This document shows, one piece after another, positions 51,399 to 59,595 of a DNA stretch of 64,000 nucleotides; within the stretch, counting starts at the first letter, position 1, and every line of letters starts with the position of its first letter. Below the pieces are notes generated by a model. That model made no database searches. It saw nothing but the letters and a program-made list of their open reading frames with translations, and was not told the DNA's origin. Source of the DNA: Labrenzia sp. CE80 (GTDB lineage: Bacteria; Pseudomonadota; Alphaproteobacteria; Rhizobiales; Stappiaceae); NCBI RefSeq assembly GCF_009650605.1, contig NZ_WAJT01000001.1, forward strand, positions 1,178,001 to 1,242,000, given 5' to 3'. Made by a program: the position numbers and the translations under genes.

Positions 51399-51423
51399 GC
51401 CTCCCGCCCATTGGGCGGGAGGC
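51399..51423 (+). other. Strong hairpin between livK-like and livH-like genes
   Basis: An 11-bp perfect stem, GCCTCCCGCCC (51399-51409) and GGGCGGGAGGC (51413-51423), with a 3-base loop. No T run follows. It resembles the hairpins after the other binding-protein genes and probably sets the ratio between binding protein and membrane components. Confidence 0.65.
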
Positions 51424-51477
51424 ACTTTGCACAGACAACAAGACTTCATCGCTCGCCCACGCGCGCAGGAAACACCC

Positions 51478-52353
51478 ATGACCTTATTGATTGCCGCCCT
51501 GGTGACGGGGATCGGACTTGGAAGCATGTATGGCTTGATCGCCCTTGGCTTTCAGATCACCTACTCGGTTTCGCAGACAGTGAATTTTGCCCAGGGTAGC
51601 GTCGTCATGCTCGGCGCCGTCCTTGGATATGTTTTCATCGAGCGGCTCGGGTTGAACTGGTTGATCGCCTATCCGCTGGCGATCCTGTTTTGCGGTGGCT
51701 TTGGCATGATCGTCGAGGTCCTGCTCGTGCGCCCGTTCGTTGCGCGGAACTCAGAAGCCTGGTTGATGGCGACAGTGGCCGGCGGCATCTTTCTTGATAA
51801 CGCGGTGCTCTTCACCTTCGGCAACGAACCGCGAACGCTCGCCTCTACCCTGACCCAGTCGACCTGGCAGTTTGCGGGAACGGGCATCTATCCGCAGCAG
51901 ATTCTGGTGCCAATTGCCGCGGTCGGCGTTGCACTGGCCCTGCATTTCCTGTTTCGCAAGACCCTGCAAGGGCGTGCTCTGCTGGCGGTTGTTCAAAACG
52001 TTCAGGCCGCACGATTGATGGGCATCAACACGACGGCCATGGTGTCCGGCTCCTTTGGTCTTTCCGCGATGCTTGCCGGCGGGGCAGGACTGCTGATTGC
52101 GCCCTTGCTCTCGGTTCACTCCGACATGGGGACGCTGTTTGGCCTGAAAGCCTTCGCCGTTGCCATTTTGGGAGGCATGACGTCCGCATCCGGGGTAATG
52201 CTCGCTGGGTTTATCTTCGGGCTGGTAGAGGCGCTTGTGACCTCCTATCTCGGCTCATCTTCCACCTACATCGTTGTCTTTGCGCTCGTCATTCTAGCGC
52301 TCATCTGGAAACCGGACGGCTTGTTCGGACGACCAGCGGTCAAGAAGGTCTGA
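51478..52353 (+). CDS. ABC transporter permease, LivH family
   Basis: A 291-residue membrane protein with about eight helices; the start at 51478 has AGGAA upstream and begins with the family N-terminus GIGLGSMYGLIALGFQITY. The LivH landmarks VNFAQGSVVMLGA, GRALLAVVQNVQAARLMGIN (ATPase-docking loop) and FGLKAFAVAILGGMTSASGVMLAGF are present. It pairs with the LivM domain of the fused protein encoded 9 bases downstream. Confidence 0.9.
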   Translation: MTLLIAALVTGIGLGSMYGLIALGFQITYSVSQTVNFAQGSVVMLGAVLGYVFIERLGLNWLIAYPLAILFCGGFGMIVEVLLVRPFVARNSEAWLMATVAGGIFLDNAVLFTFGNEPRTLASTLTQSTWQFAGTGIYPQQILVPIAAVGVALALHFLFRKTLQGRALLAVVQNVQAARLMGINTTAMVSGSFGLSAMLAGGAGLLIAPLLSVHSDMGTLFGLKAFAVAILGGMTSASGVMLAGFIFGLVEALVTSYLGSSSTYIVVFALVILALIWKPDGLFGRPAVKKV

Positions 52354-52362
52354 GAAAACAAG

Positions 52363-54879
52363 ATGCAACATCTCATTACCCGGACGGGGTTGGACCTTTT
52401 CATTCTCGCGCTGACAATCGGCGGACTTGTGCTCACGCTTGTCAGTGGCGGCTACATTCAATTCGTCATGGGCCTGGTGGCGCTGACGACTGTACTGTGC
52501 GTTGGGCTGAACGTGCTCTACGGCCTGACCGGGCTGGTGTCGCTCGGACAGGTCGGCTTCTTCGCCATCGGTGCCTATGCCACCGGTGTTCTGCTCCTCA
52601 ATGATGTCAGCTTCTGGATTGCCTTGCCAGCAGCGGCCGTGGCCGCCGGTATTTCCGGATGTCTCCTTGCGATCCCGGCGGTTCGCATGGCCGGGCCATT
52701 TCTGGCGATGGTGACGATCGCCTTTGCGTTCATCGTCGAACATGGTGCCGTGGAGTGGCGCTCTGTGACGGGCGGCCAGAACGGTTTGATGGGCTTCCAG
52801 ATGCCCATGATTGGCGAATATACGCTTTCAGAAACGGATCTCGTGCTCTTCAGCATCTGCCTCGCAGGTCTTTCGCTCTATCTGTATCGCCGTCTGGCCG
52901 ATAGTGGCTGGGGCATGGCGATGACCGGCATGCGCGATGCTGAAACAGCCGCCTCGTCGCTCGGCTACAAACCGTTTGTCGTGAAATCGACTGCATTCGC
53001 CATCGCCGCGGCCATGGCAGGTGTCGCGGGCGGCTTGTTCACCCCGCTGATGATGTTCATTGCTCCGAGCAACTTCCCCTTTTCGCAATCAATCCTGTTT
53101 CTCTTCGCCGTCCTGATTGGTGGGGCCGGTAGTGTCCTCGGACCCTTGGCTGGCGCGCTCGTCACGGTTCTGCTGCCCGAATTTCTATCCGGACTGGCCG
53201 AGTACCGTCTTTTGTTTTTCGGCGGATTGCTTGTGGGCGTTCTTCTGATTGCACCTCGCGGGCTTGTTGGGTCGATTGCCGCCTTTCTGCCACGGCCTTC
53301 GCGCGCGATAGAACCCCGCCCAGCGATGGAAATCGAAGAACTGCTGGCGGGGTATCCTAAGCCGGACAAGCTTGAGATCCAGGGGCTCGGCATTTCATTT
53401 GGCGGCGTGCGCGCGGTGGATGACGTCAGTCTGTCGCTGCCATCTGGTGCAGTGACGTCCATCATTGGGCCGAATGGCGCGGGCAAGACAACAATCCTCA
53501 ACATGATCAGTGGCTTCTACAAGCCGACGGACGGGGACATCACCTTGTCCGGCAAATCACTTGCCGGGTTGCCAGCCTTTGAGGCGGCACGCAGCGGGAT
53601 CGCACGCACCTATCAGACAACAAAACTGTTCGAGAACATGAGCGTCGTTGCCAATGTGATCTCCGGACTCTCCAGAGGACGGCTTGGTCAGCCCCTGGCG
53701 CGTGTCGAGTCCCCGGTAAATCTTGAGCTCGCGGCCGGACTCTTGCGGTATTGCGGCTATCTGGGAGATCTGGACAAGCGCGCGGGCGATCTTCCACACG
53801 TTGACCGCCGTCTGGTGGAGATTGCACGTGCGCTTGCCATGAAGCCGGGAGTTCTGTTGCTGGACGAACCGGCAGCCGGGTTGATGCGTGCGGACAAGGA
53901 TCAGCTCGCTGTCATCCTTCGCAAGATTGCGGACCTTGGGCTGGCGGTCGTGTTGGTCGAGCATGACATGGAGCTGGTGATGGGCATTTCAGACCGGATC
54001 CAGGCCGTTGACGCGGGCAAGCCGATTGCGTTCGGCACGCCTTCCGAAATCCAGGAGAACGAGGTCGTCATAGCCGCCTATCTGGGCGATGGATCTGCGC
54101 CGGTGCTGCCGCGCAAAGATCTTCTCGAAACAGTGGAAACGCCTGTTCTTTCGACCTTGAAACTGACCGCTGGCTATGGGGCTGCACCAGTCCTCAAGGA
54201 GGTGACACTCAAGGTCCGGCCGGGAGAAATGGTGGCTCTTCTTGGCGCCAACGGGGCAGGCAAATCCACCTTCCTGTCTGCAGTGTCGGGCCTTCACCGC
54301 CCGGTAGACGGGAGCATCATCCTGAAGGACGAGCCCGTTCATGCGCTTGCTCCACATGACCTGGTTGCCCGTGGTCTTGTTCTGGTTCCCGAAGGACGTC
54401 AGGTGTTTCCGGAACTGACGGTCCTCGAGAACATCGAACTCGGCGCCTACAAACGGCAGCGGGATATGTCTGGCGATGAAGTCGAGGCTTTGCTCGAGCG
54501 GTTTCCGCGGCTGAAGGATCGGCTGCACAGTCGGGCAGGGCTTCTTTCAGGCGGCGAGCAGCAGATGATGGCCATTGCCCGTGGTCTGATGGCATGCCCG
54601 AGTGTGCTTTTACTGGATGAGCCATCGCTTGGTCTTGCACCTGCAATGATCAATGAACTCTACGCGATCCTTGGGGAATTGCGCGATGAGGGAACCACCA
54701 TCCTGCTGGTCGATCAGATGGCCTCGCTCGCGCTGTCGGTGGCTGACTATGGATATGTTCTCGAGCAGGGTCGTATCGTCATGGAAGGCCCCGCAAACGA
54801 ACTGATCTCCGATGAAAGACTGACGGCAGCCTATCTGGGTGGCGGCGAGGATGTTTCCATGCAGGAGGCGGCGCGATGA
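52363..54879 (+). CDS. Fused ABC transporter protein LivM-LivG-LivF (permease plus two ATPase domains)
   Basis: An 838-residue single chain holding three Liv subunits. Residues ~1-310 are a LivM permease (GLVSLGQVGFFAIGAYATG; docking loop MRDAETAASSLGYKP). NBD1, ~335-590, is LivG-like: Walker A GPNGAGKT about residues 368-375, Walker B LLLDEPAAGL near 497, H-loop VEHDM. Its signature motif is degenerate, reading DLPHVDRRLVEIARAL near 475 where LivG proteins have a glycine-containing (Y/G)GQQR-like sequence. NBD2, ~600-835, is LivF-like with intact Walker A GANGAGKS near 626, signature LLSGGEQQMMAIARG near 728 and Walker B LLLDEPSLGL near 748. The stop overlaps the amidohydrolase start by 4 bp. 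No frameshift is needed for the fusion. Confidence 0.9.
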   Translation: MQHLITRTGLDLFILALTIGGLVLTLVSGGYIQFVMGLVALTTVLCVGLNVLYGLTGLVSLGQVGFFAIGAYATGVLLLNDVSFWIALPAAAVAAGISGCLLAIPAVRMAGPFLAMVTIAFAFIVEHGAVEWRSVTGGQNGLMGFQMPMIGEYTLSETDLVLFSICLAGLSLYLYRRLADSGWGMAMTGMRDAETAASSLGYKPFVVKSTAFAIAAAMAGVAGGLFTPLMMFIAPSNFPFSQSILFLFAVLIGGAGSVLGPLAGALVTVLLPEFLSGLAEYRLLFFGGLLVGVLLIAPRGLVGSIAAFLPRPSRAIEPRPAMEIEELLAGYPKPDKLEIQGLGISFGGVRAVDDVSLSLPSGAVTSIIGPNGAGKTTILNMISGFYKPTDGDITLSGKSLAGLPAFEAARSGIARTYQTTKLFENMSVVANVISGLSRGRLGQPLARVESPVNLELAAGLLRYCGYLGDLDKRAGDLPHVDRRLVEIARALAMKPGVLLLDEPAAGLMRADKDQLAVILRKIADLGLAVVLVEHDMELVMGISDRIQAVDAGKPIAFGTPSEIQENEVVIAAYLGDGSAPVLPRKDLLETVETPVLSTLKLTAGYGAAPVLKEVTLKVRPGEMVALLGANGAGKSTFLSAVSGLHRPVDGSIILKDEPVHALAPHDLVARGLVLVPEGRQVFPELTVLENIELGAYKRQRDMSGDEVEALLERFPRLKDRLHSRAGLLSGGEQQMMAIARGLMACPSVLLLDEPSLGLAPAMINELYAILGELRDEGTTILLVDQMASLALSVADYGYVLEQGRIVMEGPANELISDERLTAAYLGGGEDVSMQEAAR

Positions 54880-56099
54880 GCGATTTGATCATCCGCAATG
54901 TCAGAATTCCGGAAACCGAAGGGCTTGTCGACCTTCTGATCGTCGGCAACCGGATTGAGGAAATAGGGGCTGGTCTGGTCGCCGAAGCGCCCGAACGAGA
55001 CGGGAACGGTGCTCTGCTCGTAACGGGATTTGTGGAGAGCCACATCCATCTCGATAAGGCCTGTATTCTCGATCGCTGCCGCAACGAAACCGGCACGCTC
55101 GAAGGAGCGATCGCTTCGGTTGGCACAGCGAAACGGAACTTCACCGCCAGTGACGTCTATGACCGGGGCAAACAGGTATTGGACAAGGCGATTGTTCAGG
55201 GCACCAATGCGATGCGGACCCATGTGGAAATCGACCCTGGGATCGGCCTTGCCGGTTTCGATGCGGTTCTGGCGTTGAAGACGGACTATGCATGGGCGGT
55301 CGATCTGCAGATTTGCGTTTTTCCGCAGGAAGGCCTGACGAACTATCCGGGAACGCAGGCGCTTCTTGAGGAAGCACTCGCCCGTGGAGGCGATCTTCTT
55401 GGTGGCTGCCCCTATACGGACAGCGATCCGAACGCGCAGATTTCTATCCTGTTTGAGATGGCTGAGACTCATGATGTGGATCTCGATTTCCATCTCGATT
55501 TCGATCTCGACCCAAGCTGGCGTCATCTGGATGAAATCGCGCGCAAGACGATTGCGCATGGTTGGCAGGGGCGGGTGGCGATCGGCCATGTGACGAAGTT
55601 GTCAGCAATTCCACATGCAGATCTCATGGATGTGGTTGCACTGCTCAAGGATGCCGGAATTGCCCTGACCGTTCTGCCGGCGACGGATCTGTTCTTGATG
55701 GGACGCGGTGAAGACCATCTAGTCCCACGTGGTGTGGCCCCGGCACAGGTCTTTCATGAGCATGGCGTCTGCTGCACGGTGGCGACAAACAATGTGTTGA
55801 ATCCCTTCACGCCTTACGGGGACTGCTCGCTTCCCCGGATGGCCAATCTCTTTGCAAACGTTCAACAGCTCAGCACGAAAAGCGAGCTTCAGGCCTGTTT
55901 TGATATGGTCACCGACATTCCGCGGAGACTGATCAATCAGTCGCGCCGGATTGTGGTTGGTGAGGCCGCGACCTTTGTGGCTCTGCCCGCGCTAACCGGC
56001 GGTCAGGCGGTCGCCGAAATCGCAAGGCCGCTGTGGGGCTTCAAGGACGGCAAAATGACCTTTGAACAGGCGCCGGCCATGCTTTTTGAGCCTGATTGA
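54876..56099 (+). CDS. Amidohydrolase, cytosine deaminase/AtzC-like
   Basis: A 407-residue metal-dependent amidohydrolase of the CodA/AtzC branch. First-strand metal ligands are His56 and His58 in VESHIHLDKA; further ligand segments are DFHLDFDLDP, IGHVTKLSAIP and the final NNVLNPFTPYGDCS. Members deaminate or dealkylate cytosine, isoguanine, creatinine-like and s-triazine compounds. It is translated in overlap with the fused Liv protein, so its substrate is probably what the Liv transporter brings in. It converges with the AtzH-like gene of the opposing operon. Confidence 0.85.
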   Translation: MSDLIIRNVRIPETEGLVDLLIVGNRIEEIGAGLVAEAPERDGNGALLVTGFVESHIHLDKACILDRCRNETGTLEGAIASVGTAKRNFTASDVYDRGKQVLDKAIVQGTNAMRTHVEIDPGIGLAGFDAVLALKTDYAWAVDLQICVFPQEGLTNYPGTQALLEEALARGGDLLGGCPYTDSDPNAQISILFEMAETHDVDLDFHLDFDLDPSWRHLDEIARKTIAHGWQGRVAIGHVTKLSAIPHADLMDVVALLKDAGIALTVLPATDLFLMGRGEDHLVPRGVAPAQVFHEHGVCCTVATNNVLNPFTPYGDCSLPRMANLFANVQQLSTKSELQACFDMVTDIPRRLINQSRRIVVGEAATFVALPALTGGQAVAEIARPLWGFKDGKMTFEQAPAMLFEPD

Positions 56100-56115
56100 A
56101 TTCTCGGGACTGATC

Positions 56116-56538
56116 CTATTCAGGATGCTCGATCATGCTGACGTGGGCTGCAACGACCTTCCAGCCTTCCGGCGTGCGCACCCAGGTCTGCATTTGCCGC
56201 CCTACCTTGGTGGGGGCGCTGGGCTTGATGTAGTGCGTCGAGGCGGTGGCGAAGTCCTGGCCATAGGTCGTGACCTCGACGCGCTCCAGTGTGCGGGCGA
56301 GATCGACATTCGGGCGGCCAGAGCGAAAGGCTGCAATTTCCTCATAGCCATAGAGGTTCTCGCCGCCGCCATAGCGGATGGTCGTCGGTGCATTGAAGAA
56401 CAGGCGGTCCAGCGTTTCGACATTATTCGAGACCAGCGCCGTCTCATACTCATGAAACATTGCAGTGACTTCGGCCTGGACCTCCGGAATGTTGATTTCC
56501 AGCGCAGCGCTGGTCGCGGCTTCTGTGTCGATCATCAA
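56116..56538 (-). CDS. AtzH/HpxZ-like protein (DUF3225, NTF2 fold)
   Basis: A 140-residue protein with the AtzH/HpxZ pattern: INIPEVQAEVTAMFHEYETALVSNNVETLDRLFF in outline, TTIRYGGGENLYGYEEIAAFR, and a C-terminal VRTPEGWKVVAAHVSMI. AtzH accompanies the AtzE-AtzG amidase in cyanuric acid degradation, and HpxZ belongs to the hpxWXYZ oxalurate cluster. It overlaps the 5-FCL-like gene by 4 bp and is the last gene of the long minus-strand operon that also contains AtzE and AtzG homologues. Confidence 0.85.
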   Translation of the reverse strand: MMIDTEAATSAALEINIPEVQAEVTAMFHEYETALVSNNVETLDRLFFNAPTTIRYGGGENLYGYEEIAAFRSGRPNVDLARTLERVEVTTYGQDFATASTHYIKPSAPTKVGRQMQTWVRTPEGWKVVAAHVSMIEHPE

Positions 56539-57308
56539 GTTGGCTCCTGCTTGCGGGCCTGGATCTGGTCCCTGAGTGTCTCGAGAAAGGGAATGTCGCG
56601 GTATTGATCGGGTTGGACCACGTCCCAGGCAACACCGGCCGGCTGTGGGTAGGGTGACCGGGTCTCGATGAGTTCAAGCTCTGTTGCGATGGCATGAAGG
56701 GCGCTGTCGTGGTCCATCATGACAAGGCTGCTGTCGTCCACGACCTGGGACGAATGAACGGTCGTCGTGATCAATGTGTCCGCTTTGAGTTTGCCAAGTT
56801 CGCGAAAGATGCCGAGTTCAAGATCGGCGAAACCGCCACCCTTGCCAGTGCGTCCACCCTTGCGGCTGACCGCAACGCAGCCAACCACAACAAAATCAAG
56901 TGGCTCCATGTCGATAAATTCGACCGGTTCGCCGTGTTCGACGAAGCCTTGTGAGGTCGCGGCGAGCTCGAACTGGATGCCGGCCTTCTCAAGGGCCTCC
57001 GGATCAAGGCGAACGAACGGGTAGGGCTTCAGGAGCTCGGGGACAGGCGCATAGACAATCTTGCCGTCATAGAGAGCCCTGAGACGCACGGGAATCTGAG
57101 GCGGATCCGGATTGCATTTCACCGTTCGTGCCGCTTTCCACTGAGGTAGCTGAGCGAGATTGAGGGCCGCCTGGTCGGCACCGGCGAAGTTTGGGATGCG
57201 GCTGTCGACGGGGCCGACGTTGACGCCGCCCGACACCAAGCCGGACCAGATCTGATGCCTGATTTCATCCTTGTTTTCGTTTCGTCCTGACCAACGTGCC
57301 GTTTCCAT
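56535..57308 (-). CDS. 5-formyltetrahydrofolate cyclo-ligase-like protein (5-FCL-like, COG0212)
   Basis: A protein of about 257 residues; start 57308 is preferred (AAGGTGGA upstream), with a GTG at 57320 as the alternative. The family's phosphate/nucleotide loop reads GGRTGKGGGFADLELG near residue 165, and the N-terminal half has the IPNFAGADQAALNLAQL segment of the long 5-FCL-like branch, not of true 5-FCL (about 190 residues). 5-FCL-like proteins have been tied to thiamin metabolism but lack an assigned reaction that I can cite. Placing it between an AtzE-type amidase and AtzH suggests a role in handling a formyl or similar one-carbon unit. Confidence 0.75.
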   Translation of the reverse strand: METARWSGRNENKDEIRHQIWSGLVSGGVNVGPVDSRIPNFAGADQAALNLAQLPQWKAARTVKCNPDPPQIPVRLRALYDGKIVYAPVPELLKPYPFVRLDPEALEKAGIQFELAATSQGFVEHGEPVEFIDMEPLDFVVVGCVAVSRKGGRTGKGGGFADLELGIFRELGKLKADTLITTTVHSSQVVDDSSLVMMDHDSALHAIATELELIETRSPYPQPAGVAWDVVQPDQYRDIPFLETLRDQIQARKQEPT

Positions 57309-57329
57309 GGCGCTATCCACCTTCGAGGT

Positions 57330-58730
57330 TCAAAGTGCTGCGACCGGCGCTTTGGCGACGCCGATTTCTTGCAGATGGTGCGCCACGCGCAGGGCCAGGT
57401 CCTCGCGCCAGGCAGGAGCAATCACCTGAACGCCGATCGGCAGGGATGCGCCTTCCAGCCAGATCGGTACGGACACCGCGGGCAATCCGATGAAGGAGAT
57501 CGGCTGGGTGAAAAGGCCGATGTTCGGCCGGGCCGGCATAACCTGGCCGGCGAGCGTGATGGTTTTGGTGCCGGACGGCAGAGCGGCAAAAGGAGTCGTG
57601 GGCGTCAGTATGATGTTGAGATTTTCGAACATCTTGCTCATCATGGCGCGGAACCAGCTGCGGAACCGATGGGCCTGCTGCACCCAAAGGGCAGGGATCA
57701 TCGTGCCGGCCAAGAAGCGGTCGCGCGTGTCGGGGTCAAAGTCTTCCGGCCGCGACCGGATACGGTCAAAATGGAGGTTTGCCCCCTCGCTGGCCGTAAT
57801 CACATAGGCTGCCGCACGGGCACGGGCAGCTCCCGGGATCTCGACCTCGCGGCTCGCACCAACAGCTGCAGCGACGGCGTCTAGAGCGGCCAGCGCCTCC
57901 GGTTCGGCATTGTTCCGGAAATAGCCGCCTGCCGTGGCAATTCTCAACCCGTCGATGCCATTCCTGAGCTCTGTGGTTGTTGCCAGAAACGGCTTGTTCG
58001 CCTGCGCCGGGTCCATCGGGTCCGGCCCTTGCAGGACATCGAAGACCAAAGCGAGATCGCGAGCAGACCTTGTCATCGGACCCAGATGATCGAGGCTTCC
58101 CACGAAGGGAAATGTGCCGTGCCTGGACAGGCGGCCATAGGTCGGCTTCAGGCCGAACAATCCGCAAAATGAGGAAGGAACCCGAATGGAGCCATTTGTG
58201 TCCGACCCGAGCGCAATGGGCACCATGCCACTGGCGACCGAAGATCCTGAGCCGCTGGAAGAGCCGCCCGCCATGCGGCTTGTGTCATGCGGGTTCAGGC
58301 AGTTGCCGTCATGTATGTTTTCACCAGTGAAGTCATAGGCATATTCGCCCATGTTCAAGCCACCTGTGAGGATTGCGCCGGCAGATTTCAGCCGTGAAAC
58401 TAGAAATGCGTCCGCAGCTGCTGGCGGATTGGTGCGGTTGATTTTGGAACCCGCACGGGTGGTCATTCCTTCGATATCGAACAGGTTCTTGACCGCAAAT
58501 GGCACTCCGGCGAGAGGAAGATAGGAGCCGGTTGCGACTTGTCGGTCGACCTCCTGCGCGTCGCTCAGTGCCTTTGTCTCCGTCACGTCCGTGAATGCGC
58601 CAAGTGCAGGGTTTAGTTGCTTGATTCGATCAAGACTGGCGGAGGCGGTATCTGTTGCGGTTAGCTCTGTGTTCTTGATCGTGTCGGCGATGGCGGTGGC
58701 ATCTGCTTGAATGCTGTCGAAACTGGTCAT
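57330..58730 (-). CDS. AtzE/HpxY-like amidase (amidase-signature family)
   Basis: A 466-residue amidase-signature enzyme with the catalytic Lys81 (PFAVKNLFD), cis-Ser157 (AGGSSSGSG) and nucleophile Ser181 (LGSDTNGSIRVPSSFCG). The stretch after it, FGLKPTYGRLSRHGTFPFVG then SLDHLGPMTRSARDLA, is characteristic of the AtzE branch. AtzE hydrolyses 1-carboxybiuret in cyanuric acid degradation and needs the small AtzG partner; the relative HpxY belongs to oxalurate degradation. The gene overlaps the AtzG-like gene by 4 bp, so a similar AtzG-AtzE complex is expected in the cytoplasm. Confidence 0.88.
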   Translation of the reverse strand: MTSFDSIQADATAIADTIKNTELTATDTASASLDRIKQLNPALGAFTDVTETKALSDAQEVDRQVATGSYLPLAGVPFAVKNLFDIEGMTTRAGSKINRTNPPAAADAFLVSRLKSAGAILTGGLNMGEYAYDFTGENIHDGNCLNPHDTSRMAGGSSSGSGSSVASGMVPIALGSDTNGSIRVPSSFCGLFGLKPTYGRLSRHGTFPFVGSLDHLGPMTRSARDLALVFDVLQGPDPMDPAQANKPFLATTTELRNGIDGLRIATAGGYFRNNAEPEALAALDAVAAAVGASREVEIPGAARARAAAYVITASEGANLHFDRIRSRPEDFDPDTRDRFLAGTMIPALWVQQAHRFRSWFRAMMSKMFENLNIILTPTTPFAALPSGTKTITLAGQVMPARPNIGLFTQPISFIGLPAVSVPIWLEGASLPIGVQVIAPAWREDLALRVAHHLQEIGVAKAPVAAL

Positions 58731-58912
58731 GGTACGAACACCGAGGCTGCTTCTTCGGCGTCGTCGAGCGGGAAGGACAGAAGCTGGTCGGCGGCCTTTT
58801 TCGTCGCCGTGATATGAGCTTCCACCTCAGGGCGCCAGTCGTCTTCGATGGTCAAGTCATTCAGCGTCTGCATATGAGTGACATGCGCCTTGGCATCGAA
58901 AGTCTCGCTCAT
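58727..58912 (-). CDS. AtzG/HpxX-like small subunit (DUF4089)
   Basis: A 61-residue protein matching DUF4089: two predicted helices (DDWRPEVEAHITATKKAADQ) and the conserved tail LLSFPLDDAEEAASVFVP. AtzG stabilises AtzE in a GatC-GatA-like complex. It overlaps the hydrolase gene upstream and the AtzE gene downstream by 4 bp each, the gene order known for this pair. Confidence 0.88.
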   Translation of the reverse strand: MSETFDAKAHVTHMQTLNDLTIEDDWRPEVEAHITATKKAADQLLSFPLDDAEEAASVFVP

Positions 58913-59595
58913 GCAATCTGTCCTTCGAATTGGCCCTGAACCGCATTTTTAAGTGCATCGAGTGGCGCTGTCCAACCGACAATGCCACCCTGGGCACGGA
59001 TCATTTCGAGTGCGGCGGTCTTGAAGTGGGGGAAATAGCTTTCGGTCGCTTCCTCGATCAGCAGGCAATTGTAGCCGCGGTCGTTCGCCTCGCGCATGGT
59101 GCTTTGAACGCAGACCTCCGTGGTAACGCCGGCAAAGACAAGGCTCTTGATTCCGAGCTTTTCCAGCCGCTCGCCAAGACCGGTCGCATAAAAAGCGCCC
59201 TTGCCGGGTTTGTCGATTACAAGTTCCCCGTCGACCGGGGCGCAATCGGCGATGATTTCTGCGCCAGGCTCCCCCTTGATGAGAATACGACCCATCGGTC
59301 CGGGGTCACCGATGCGCAAGCTGGGCGCACCGCGATCCCGCTTGGCCGGCGGGCAATCGCTCAGATCCGGCAAGTGACATTCGCGGGTATGAATGACTGG
59401 CCAGGATTGGGCGCGAAACAGGGCTAGAAGATCCTTTGTTGGAGCTATGGACCGTTGCATATGACTGACGTCATTGCCCAGGGTTTCGCCAAAGCCACCC
59501 GGCTCGATGAAATCCCTTTGCATGTCAATGACGATCAGCGCGACGTCGCTGGGCTCAAAGTCGAAGGAAAAGGGCTCTGCCTTTACGGAAATCAT
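58909..59595 (-). CDS. Isochorismatase-family cysteine hydrolase (biuret/triuret-hydrolase-like paralogue)
   Basis: A 228-residue alpha/beta hydrolase of the isochorismatase fold with the triad Asp28 (VIDMQRDFIEPGG), a Lys in VIDKPGKGAF (129-132) and Cys162 (GVTTEVCVQST). The loop IGDPGPMGRILIKGEPG is shared with biuret hydrolases. It is related to, but clearly different from, the BiuH-like protein at 61136, so the two probably act on successive or related amides. Maleamate, ureidoacrylate, N-carbamoylsarcosine and triuret hydrolases share this fold and remain possible. It overlaps its neighbours by 4 bp at both ends. Confidence 0.85.
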   Translation of the reverse strand: MISVKAEPFSFDFEPSDVALIVIDMQRDFIEPGGFGETLGNDVSHMQRSIAPTKDLLALFRAQSWPVIHTRECHLPDLSDCPPAKRDRGAPSLRIGDPGPMGRILIKGEPGAEIIADCAPVDGELVIDKPGKGAFYATGLGERLEKLGIKSLVFAGVTTEVCVQSTMREANDRGYNCLLIEEATESYFPHFKTAALEMIRAQGGIVGWTAPLDALKNAVQGQFEGQIA

